Part shown: one piece after another, positions 58,107 to 64,000 of the stretch
Numbering within the stretch: position 1 is the stretch's first letter
How the letters are laid out: each line of letters starts with the position of its first letter
Source: Arthrobacter sp. NicSoilB4
GTDB lineage: Bacteria > Actinomycetota > Actinomycetes > Actinomycetales > Micrococcaceae
Reading direction: 5' to 3'
Assembly: GCF_019977335.1 (NCBI RefSeq)
Contig: NZ_AP024653.1
Coordinates: 2,666,001-2,730,000 of the forward strand
DNA: 64,000 nt
Made by a program: the position numbers and the translations under genes
Notes under the pieces: model-generated
The model's input: the letters and a program-made list of their open reading frames with translations, nothing else
Told to the model about the DNA's origin: nothing
The model's database searches: none

Positions 58107-59243
58107 ATGCGAGAAAAACCAGTAACCAACGGAACCTCGGCCGAGACCCGGCCGCTCAGAGTCGCCGTTGCTATGCTCACCCTGGTACCCGGCGGGATGG
58201 GCGGTGGCGAAACCTATGCCCGGGGGCTTCTCCGCGGCCTGACCTCCATCCGGGGTGTTGCCGCGACTGCATTTGTCAGCAACACAGCAGCCGGTTTTTC
58301 AGACCCCATTCCGGAGGTTGTCTGCCCCGAGATAGCCGGCGGAGGGTCCGCCAAGGACCGGATAACAACGCTCGTCGCCGGCCTGCTCAAGCGCAAGTCG
58401 CTCGTGGCCCGCATGGCAGGCAACGATGTTTTTCACGTTCCCTTCGCCGTGAACGTTCCGCTGCCTTCTCGGTCGGTGGCGACTGTGCAGACCCTGTGCG
58501 ACGTGCAACATCGTGACCTTCCCCACCTCTTCAGCCGCGTGGAGCGGCTCTACCGACGAGTCTTCTACGAACGTACGGCACGGAAAGCGGACGCCGTCGT
58601 CACCATCAGCGACTTTGCAAAGCGGACGATCGTAGAACACCTAAAGATCTCCCCCGAGAAGATCTTCACCGCCCACTTGGCTGTCGACGCAGACCAATTC
58701 ACGCCCAATCTCGGTGATCGGGAGAACTTCGTCTTCTACCCGGCACGTGGCTGGGCCCACAAGAACCATGCCGTCCTCTTCGACGCCATGCGTCTTTTGC
58801 AGGACGAACGGCCCGAACTGCGATTGGTTCTCACTGGTGGAGGCCTCGACCATCTCATCGATGTCCCGGAAAATGTAGAGGTCAAGGGCCTCGTGCCCTT
58901 CCCGGAGTTGATTGAGCTGTACCGCAAGGCAAAGTGCCTGGTCTTCCCCAGTTTGTACGAAGGATTCGGCTTGCCTCCCCTGGAAGCGATGGCCTCGGGA
59001 TGCCCAGTGGCTTCGTCGACGGCCGGCTCTCTTCCCGAAGTCTGCGGCGACGCTGCAGTCATGTTTGATCCGCATTCGCCCCGTGCGATCGCGGACGGAA
59101 TCATCGAAGCCATCGCCCGGACCTCCGAGCTCCAAATCAAGGGGTTCCAGCAAGTTGAAAAGTTCACCTGGGATAAATGTGCGGAGGCACATGAAGCCGC
59201 CTACCGCTACGCCGCAAGGCAGCACGCACAGTCCGTTCGCTAG
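58107..59243 (+). CDS. Glycosyltransferase family 4
   Basis: A 378-residue GT-B fold glycosyltransferase. The N-terminal acceptor half starts RVAVAMLTLVPGGMGGGETY. The donor half has FYPARGWAHKNHAVLFDAM and the family E-x7-E motif in FPSLYEGFGLPPLEAMASG, followed by PEVCGDAAVMFDP. The sugar donor is probably a GDP- or UDP-sugar; GDP-mannose-type donors are suggested by the two dehydratases next to it (inference). Cytoplasmic face of the membrane. A leaderless-type promoter precedes it. Confidence 0.9.
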   Translation: MREKPVTNGTSAETRPLRVAVAMLTLVPGGMGGGETYARGLLRGLTSIRGVAATAFVSNTAAGFSDPIPEVVCPEIAGGGSAKDRITTLVAGLLKRKSLVARMAGNDVFHVPFAVNVPLPSRSVATVQTLCDVQHRDLPHLFSRVERLYRRVFYERTARKADAVVTISDFAKRTIVEHLKISPEKIFTAHLAVDADQFTPNLGDRENFVFYPARGWAHKNHAVLFDAMRLLQDERPELRLVLTGGGLDHLIDVPENVEVKGLVPFPELIELYRKAKCLVFPSLYEGFGLPPLEAMASGCPVASSTAGSLPEVCGDAAVMFDPHSPRAIADGIIEAIARTSELQIKGFQQVEKFTWDKCAEAHEAAYRYAARQHAQSVR

Positions 59244-59319
59244 CTCCAATCCGCTGTTCAGCACCCAACCCGATATAGTGGCTGTGCTTGACTCTTCGAC
59301 TTAAAGGACAATTTTCCCC

Positions 59320-60303
59320 ATGCCTCGTGCGCTCATTACCGGTATCACTGGTCAGGACGGTCTTTACCTTGCAGAGCTGCTGCTTTCCAAGGGCTATGAA
59401 GTTTTTGGCCTGATCAGGGGTCAGAACAATCCCAAATTCGATCTGGTCCGTAAGACGGTCCCCGATGTGAAGCTCCTCACGGGGGACCTGACGGACGTGT
59501 CCTCGCTCGTCCGCGTACTGGCAATTTCGCAGCCTGACGAGATTTACAACCTTGGGGCGATCTCCTTCGTAGCCTATTCGTGGGAAAACGCGTCCATGAC
59601 GTCGGATGTCACCGGCAAGGGCGTGCTCAACATCCTCGAGGCCACCCGGCTGTACGCAGGTGACGACATCGGCAAGGTTCGCTTTTACCAGGCGTCTTCG
59701 TCCGAGATGTTCGGGAAGGTCCAGCAAGTCCCCCAGCGGGAGGAAACACTGCTGTGGCCCCGCTCGCCTTATGGAGTCGCGAAAGTCTTCGGTCACTACA
59801 TGACCATCAACTACCGCGAGTCGTACGGAATGCACGCCTCCAGCGGAATCCTGTTCAACCACGAGTCCCCCCGACGCGGGCCGGAGTTTGTGACGCGCAA
59901 GGTCTCTCAGGCTGTCGCCCGCATCAAGCTCGGTTTGCAGGATGAGATCGTGCTGGGAAACCTGGACGCCAAACGTGACTGGGGTTTCGCCGGGGACTAT
60001 GTTGAGGCCATGTGGCTCATGCTGCAGCAGCCCGAAGCAGATGACTACGTCATCTCCACCGGGGAAACCCATTCCATCGAGGAACTGCTGGCAGCAGCCT
60101 TCGCGGCAGCGGGACTCGACGATTGGCGCCGCTATGTCCGCCAGGACCCCAAGTTCATGCGTCCGGCAGAGGTTGACCTTCTCATCGGCGACGCGGCGAA
60201 GGCACAGACTGTCCTCGGATGGAAGCCCAAGGTTTCCTTCAATGAGCTCGTAACCATGATGGTCGAGAACGACCTGGTGGAGCAGCGGCTGCTCGCCAAA
60301 TGA
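59320..60303 (+). CDS. gmd: GDP-mannose 4,6-dehydratase
   Basis: A 327-residue short-chain dehydrogenase. [19 protein letters not shown] is the GMD dinucleotide-binding signature. The catalytic residues are in [12 protein letters not shown] (Ser, Glu) and SPYGVAK (Tyr, Lys). [16 protein letters not shown] is a further GMD motif. It turns GDP-mannose into GDP-4-keto-6-deoxymannose, the first step to GDP-rhamnose, fucose or perosamine sugars. TATAGT at 59274-59279 and an AAAGGAC ribosome site precede it. Overlaps the next gene by four bases. Confidence 0.92.
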   Translation: MPRALITGITGQDGLYLAELLLSKGYEVFGLIRGQNNPKFDLVRKTVPDVKLLTGDLTDVSSLVRVLAISQPDEIYNLGAISFVAYSWENASMTSDVTGKGVLNILEATRLYAGDDIGKVRFYQASSSEMFGKVQQVPQREETLLWPRSPYGVAKVFGHYMTINYRESYGMHASSGILFNHESPRRGPEFVTRKVSQAVARIKLGLQDEIVLGNLDAKRDWGFAGDYVEAMWLMLQQPEADDYVISTGETHSIEELLAAAFAAAGLDDWRRYVRQDPKFMRPAEVDLLIGDAAKAQTVLGWKPKVSFNELVTMMVENDLVEQRLLAK

Positions 60304-61325
60304 CCACCGCACCAGCCCGCGATGGAGTTCGCAGCACCCGGACGGCTTTCATTACGGGCGTTACCGGCCAGGACGGTTCCTACTTGGCCGAACAGCTGGC
60401 CAGCGCCGGGTGGCGCGTCCACGGGATGGTCCGGGCAGAGGATGCGTCACCCCCGCAGGATCTTCATGCAGGGGTGACGCTCCACGACGGAGACCTCTCG
60501 AATGCCCCGCGGCTGTCCCGCCTCGTGGAAGAAATCCAACCCGACACGATCTTCAACCTCGGGGGCACCAGCTCGGTAGCAGCGTCGTGGAAAAAACCAT
60601 ACGAAACGTCCGTCAGCACCGGCGCAGCCTCCATTGCCTTGCTCGAAGCCGCGTGGTTGCTTCAGGAACGAACCGGAAATGAAGTCCGGTTCCTGCAAGC
60701 CTCCAGTGCCGAGATCTTCGGCAATGCCACTCAGGTGCCCCAGAATGAGCGCACTCCAGTCAGTCCGATTACACCGTATGGTGCGGCCAAAGCATTCGCG
60801 CACCATGCCGTTGGCACTTACCGGGCACGCGGGCTTTTCGCCTGCTCGGCAATCCTGTACAACCATGAGTCGCTCCGCCGGCCCGCGAGTTTCGTTACGC
60901 GTCGAATCACCTTGGGCGTAGCTGCAATTGCACTGGGGCTCAAAGACCGTTTGAGTTTGGGCAACCTTGACGCTGTCCGGGACTTCGGATGGGCGCCAGA
61001 CTACGTTGATGCCCTGGCGAGAATAGCGACGGCCGAACAGGCGGATGATTTCGTGGTCGCGACCGGAGTTTCGCACAGCGTGAGGGACTTCGCAGAGGCT
61101 GCTTTCTCTGCAGCCGGAATCTCGGACGGACTGTCGCGAGTGGACACTGATCCCAGATTTCGCCGCCCGGTCGACGCCTCCGAGATGCGTGGCGACCCTG
61201 GCAAGATTTCAGCGACTCTTGGCTGGAAGGCGACCACCAGTTTTGACGGCATCGTACAGACCATGGTCGAACACGACATCGAAGTCGTCCGCAACAGCGG
61301 ACTAGCGGCGCTACCAGCGGATTAG
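60300..61325 (+). CDS. GDP-mannose 4,6-dehydratase-like epimerase/dehydratase, diverged paralogue
   Basis: A 341-residue paralogue of the preceding gene. [20 protein letters not shown] and the catalytic ASSAEIFGN and TPYGAAK are kept. The NHES motif becomes [16 protein letters not shown]. The first 16 residues are an extension. It could be a second dehydratase with a different substrate, a partner subunit, or a reductase such as RMD acting on the 4-keto sugar. Translation is coupled to gmd, so both very likely act on the same sugar pathway. Confidence 0.82.
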   Translation: MTTAPARDGVRSTRTAFITGVTGQDGSYLAEQLASAGWRVHGMVRAEDASPPQDLHAGVTLHDGDLSNAPRLSRLVEEIQPDTIFNLGGTSSVAASWKKPYETSVSTGAASIALLEAAWLLQERTGNEVRFLQASSAEIFGNATQVPQNERTPVSPITPYGAAKAFAHHAVGTYRARGLFACSAILYNHESLRRPASFVTRRITLGVAAIALGLKDRLSLGNLDAVRDFGWAPDYVDALARIATAEQADDFVVATGVSHSVRDFAEAAFSAAGISDGLSRVDTDPRFRRPVDASEMRGDPGKISATLGWKATTSFDGIVQTMVEHDIEVVRNSGLAALPAD

Positions 61326-61384
61326 ACGGACAGCGCATCACGACAGCCAGTGCATCACGACAACGTTTGGATGCTGATTACAAC

Positions 61385-62713
61385 GTGAAAGCTCCCGAAT
61401 TGACGGATATTACCCAGTCATCCGAGTTTGTCCCCGAACCGCCTCCAAGCAGCGGTGAGACAATATCAGCCAAATCTGCCGCGGGCGTCGGTGGGGCTTC
61501 GGTGGTGGCGGCCGCAGCCGGCATCGTCATTCTCTTCATCACGAGTCACGCGCTGTCGCCGGCCGACAATGCAGAGTTCCTATCGTTCTGGGCCGCATTG
61601 TTTTTCGTCTGCGGCGTTCTCGGCGGGATTCAGGCAGAGACAACCAGGGCTGTGGGCGCGGCCCGCAGGCCAAGGCCTGCGGGCACTCCCAGGGGCGCGC
61701 GCGTACTGGCATCCGGACTGATTGTTGGTTTGGCCTCAGCACTGGTCATCCTCGCCCTGTCCCCCATTTTGAGCAACTACATATTTCACCGTGACTCCGG
61801 AGCCATTATTGGAGCCCTTGTTGCCACGGCAGTTTTATTCTCATGCCACGCCACATTGGCCGGGGCCGCCCAAGGCCATGACAAGTGGTCGCTCTTCGCC
61901 GGACTGGTTTCACTGGAAGCCCTGCTCCGCCTTGGAGCCATTGCGGTCGCAGCCGCGCTCGCCGCTCCGCTTCTGGGACTGGAACTGGCATGCCTCGCTG
62001 CCCTCGCCGCCTGGCTGATAGTGACGCTTATCTTCCCGACCGCCAGGGCCTCGCTCGCGGCCCGCGCCGATGTGGGCCTCGGCAGGCTTCTTCAGAACAC
62101 CGGACACGCCCTGCTCTCAGCCGCATCTTCCGCTGCCCTGATCGTCGCATTCCCGATCCTGCTGAAGCTCACCACCTCGCCAGCCGACTACGCTTTGTCC
62201 GCGCCCATTCTCCTGGCCATATCGCTCACCCGTGCGCCGATCATGGTTCCACTTCAGGCCTTCCAGGGCGTTGCGCTGACCGAGGTGGTCAAGAACCCCC
62301 GGGACGGCTGGAAGGCGTTGAAGAAGCCACTTGCTGCACTGCTCGCTATCGGCGTCGTCGGCGCCGTCGCGGCTTGGCTGATCGGCCCCTGGCTGATGCT
62401 CTTTTTCGGCCCCGACTACCGTGTGGACGGTTGGGCTCTCGCCGCCCTGACACTTGCTGCCGTGTTGATGGCAGTCCTCACCTTGCTCGGCACCATCGTC
62501 ATCGGCTTAGGCAATCATCGGGCATACTCTGCCGGATGGCTGACAGCAACAGCGGTAGCCGTCGCGCTTCTCCTGCTCCCGGCCAGTGTCGAAGTTCGCA
62601 GCATTCTGAGTTTGGGGCTGGGCCCCCTCGCGGGGATCGTCGTCCATGCATTGGCGATTGCCCGCATTGTTCGCCCCCAGCGTGAAACTGCCGACCAGGT
62701 CGTAGATCCCTAG
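61385..62713 (+). CDS. Polytopic membrane protein, probable polysaccharide flippase
   Basis: A 442-residue protein with about 12 hydrophobic helices, such as VVAAAAGIVILFITSHALSP, ALVILALSPILSNYIF and LLAIGVVGAVAAWLIGPWLM. The pattern and the sugar-gene context fit the Wzx/MATE-like polysaccharide export group, but I see no signature residue, so the name is inferred. Start uncertain: GTG 61385 and TTG 61367 are both in frame and neither has a clear ribosome site. It would flip lipid-linked oligosaccharides across the membrane. Confidence 0.65.
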   Translation: MKAPELTDITQSSEFVPEPPPSSGETISAKSAAGVGGASVVAAAAGIVILFITSHALSPADNAEFLSFWAALFFVCGVLGGIQAETTRAVGAARRPRPAGTPRGARVLASGLIVGLASALVILALSPILSNYIFHRDSGAIIGALVATAVLFSCHATLAGAAQGHDKWSLFAGLVSLEALLRLGAIAVAAALAAPLLGLELACLAALAAWLIVTLIFPTARASLAARADVGLGRLLQNTGHALLSAASSAALIVAFPILLKLTTSPADYALSAPILLAISLTRAPIMVPLQAFQGVALTEVVKNPRDGWKALKKPLAALLAIGVVGAVAAWLIGPWLMLFFGPDYRVDGWALAALTLAAVLMAVLTLLGTIVIGLGNHRAYSAGWLTATAVAVALLLLPASVEVRSILSLGLGPLAGIVVHALAIARIVRPQRETADQVVDP

Positions 62714-62742
62714 GCCACCCAGAGGCCCCGGGGGCAGCCCGC

Positions 62743-63978
62743 CTACCTCGCCCCTAACACGAAGTCTTTCAGCCGGCCCAGAACTATGCTTCGTTCAAGG
62801 TTGGCGAAGTGGTAAGCCTTGCCGCTCTCGCCAAGGCCCTTGCGTTCCTGCGGAGACATTCGGTACAGCGTCCGGATGTTTTCGGCCAAAGCGGCGGCAT
62901 CGGCAGCCGGACCCACGAGTCCACACTGTGCTTCATCCTCGACGAGCGTCCGGACTTCGCCATCCATGGCCAGTGCAAGCGGGCGGCCCGAGGCGATGTA
63001 AGACATGACCTTGGCCGGAATGGTCGCTTCAAGCAGATCGCTCTTGACGAGGCAGCCGACCAGCACATCCGCCAACGTCGTGTACTTGGGGATGTCGGAA
63101 ACCGGATGGTGTCCTTCAAAGCGGAACACGCCCTCAAGACCCCGCCGCGCCACTTCCTGTTCCAGTTCGCTCCGGCTCATACCGTCGCCCACAATTACCC
63201 ACACAATGTCTGTCAGGCCCTCGTGATGGAGCTCTTCGGCCGCATCAACAATGGTTTCGAAGGATTGCGCAGGGCTGATGTTTCCGGTGAAGACGACCTT
63301 GAAGCCCTCGCCCAGGCGCTTTGCCAGCTCAGGCTCATAGATTTCTTCTTCGTAGAGACTTTCGCAAGCCTGCGGCACGACAGTAATCCGGTCATCGGGG
63401 AGACCGGTTATGCCTTTGATTTTGGCACGCATCTGTTCGGACAGCACGACAATTTTGTCCGGTTGGCGGTAATGCCAATGAGATATCTTTTCTGCCAAAC
63501 GACGGAACAACTTGTTTTTCACGTGCAAAACAGAAAAGAGATTTTCCGGCCACAAATCGAGGACATACATCGTGGATTCTATGCCCCGGATCTTCGAGAT
63601 AAGAATCCCTGTGATCGACATCATTACCGGCGAAAGCTGGTATAGAAAAACTTTGTCGTACTTGCCGAAGAGCAATCTCGGCAAATGCAGCAGACTCCCG
63701 ACAGGAAATGACACATAGTTCAGGAAGATTCGAAGGCTCGAATTATCTCCCCGGGGGATCTCCGGGGCCCGGTAAATCTTGATCCCCTTGTGTTCTTGCC
63801 TAAATGGACCTCGCAGCGAGTATCCCGGATAGAGTTGTCCCTGCGGATAGTTGGGAAGGCCGCATAGAACCTCCACATCCAGTCCGTTTTCGACAAAATA
63901 ATCGCAGATATCGTTTATCCGGAAGCCCTCCGGCCAGAAATGCTGGCCGACGACGAGTACTTTGGGCTTACTGTTCAT
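62743..63978 (-). CDS. WcaI-like glycosyltransferase family 4 protein
   Basis: A 411-residue GT4 protein. The start VLVVGQHFWPEGFRINDICD and the motif GLPNYPQGQLYPGY resemble WcaI colanic-acid-type transferases. The donor half has VVFTGNISPAQSFETIVDAA, GDGMSRSELEQEV and IPAKVMSYIASGRPLALAM (variant of the E-x7-E region). The codon use is visibly more A/T-rich than in the neighbouring genes, a hint of recent transfer. It is convergent to the flippase gene. The start lies 22 bases from the window end, so upstream context is missing. Confidence 0.88.
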   Translation of the reverse strand: MNSKPKVLVVGQHFWPEGFRINDICDYFVENGLDVEVLCGLPNYPQGQLYPGYSLRGPFRQEHKGIKIYRAPEIPRGDNSSLRIFLNYVSFPVGSLLHLPRLLFGKYDKVFLYQLSPVMMSITGILISKIRGIESTMYVLDLWPENLFSVLHVKNKLFRRLAEKISHWHYRQPDKIVVLSEQMRAKIKGITGLPDDRITVVPQACESLYEEEIYEPELAKRLGEGFKVVFTGNISPAQSFETIVDAAEELHHEGLTDIVWVIVGDGMSRSELEQEVARRGLEGVFRFEGHHPVSDIPKYTTLADVLVGCLVKSDLLEATIPAKVMSYIASGRPLALAMDGEVRTLVEDEAQCGLVGPAADAAALAENIRTLYRMSPQERKGLGESGKAYHFANLERSIVLGRLKDFVLGAR

Positions 63979-64000
63979 TCCTAAGACGCTGACGTGATCG

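Overview
The window is a high-GC actinobacterial chromosome segment, most likely from Arthrobacter, Pseudarthrobacter or a close Micrococcaceae relative. This rests on the GC-rich third codon positions, many GTG starts, actinobacterial gene sets (kgd, sigR-rsrA, guaB1, cds1, a 24-residue bL37-like gene, a SAM-IV riboswitch) and a tmRNA tag reading AESKRTDFALAA. Most of it is core chromosome. All calls come from reading the sequence and from family knowledge; no database was searched.

Region by region. 1-9.6 kb: a truncated GlxA/AraC-type regulator, the long DEAH helicase hrpA, a HIT protein overlapping a zinc alcohol dehydrogenase, a DUF222/HNH protein, then an ill-defined patch with a 30-residue peptide gene and an orphan protein. 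9.7-18.2 kb: sulfur and zinc genes. A sulfurtransferase and the cysteine desulfhydrase gene cds1 are divergent. The zinc regulator zur lies near znuABC, separated from it by a TetR/MFS efflux pair. 18.2-29.1 kb: two CNNM/CorC-type membrane proteins behind a possible leader ORF, GMP reductase guaB1, the alpha-ketoglutarate enzyme kgd, an SGNH-like protein lacking its catalytic residues, and a DUF4097-padR operon with a striking operator. 29.1-37.1 kb: rsrA-sigR, then DoxX-aroA-rsgA-hisN, then a SAM-IV riboswitch in front of a class V aminotransferase, and a methyltransferase. 37.2-40.8 kb: mntH, mntR, two crcB genes and two small proteins. 40.8-46.4 kb: the conserved block ssrA, smpB, M23 hydrolase, ftsX, ftsE, prfB, all on the minus strand.

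46.5-64 kb is the surface region. A minus-strand tad cluster (tadA, tadB, tadC, a pilin-like peptide and three TadE/G-like proteins) faces two very large secreted proteins: a GH25 lysozyme and a metzincin-type protease. Each enzyme carries the same C-terminal array of about a dozen LGFP-type repeats. The shared DNA is 1811 bp and differs at only three bases by eye, all silent. Glycan genes follow: a glycosyltransferase, two GDP-mannose dehydratase paralogues, a flippase-like membrane protein and a WcaI-like glycosyltransferase.

The strongest unusual signals are the near-identical repeat array fused to two different enzymes, the 37-bp perfect palindrome upstream of znuA, the 36-bp padR operator, the SAM-IV riboswitch, the inactive-looking SGNH protein, the 30-residue peptide that resembles a RiPP precursor, the leader ORF abutting the CNNM operon, and repeated -10 hexamers about six bases before start codons, which imply leaderless mRNAs.
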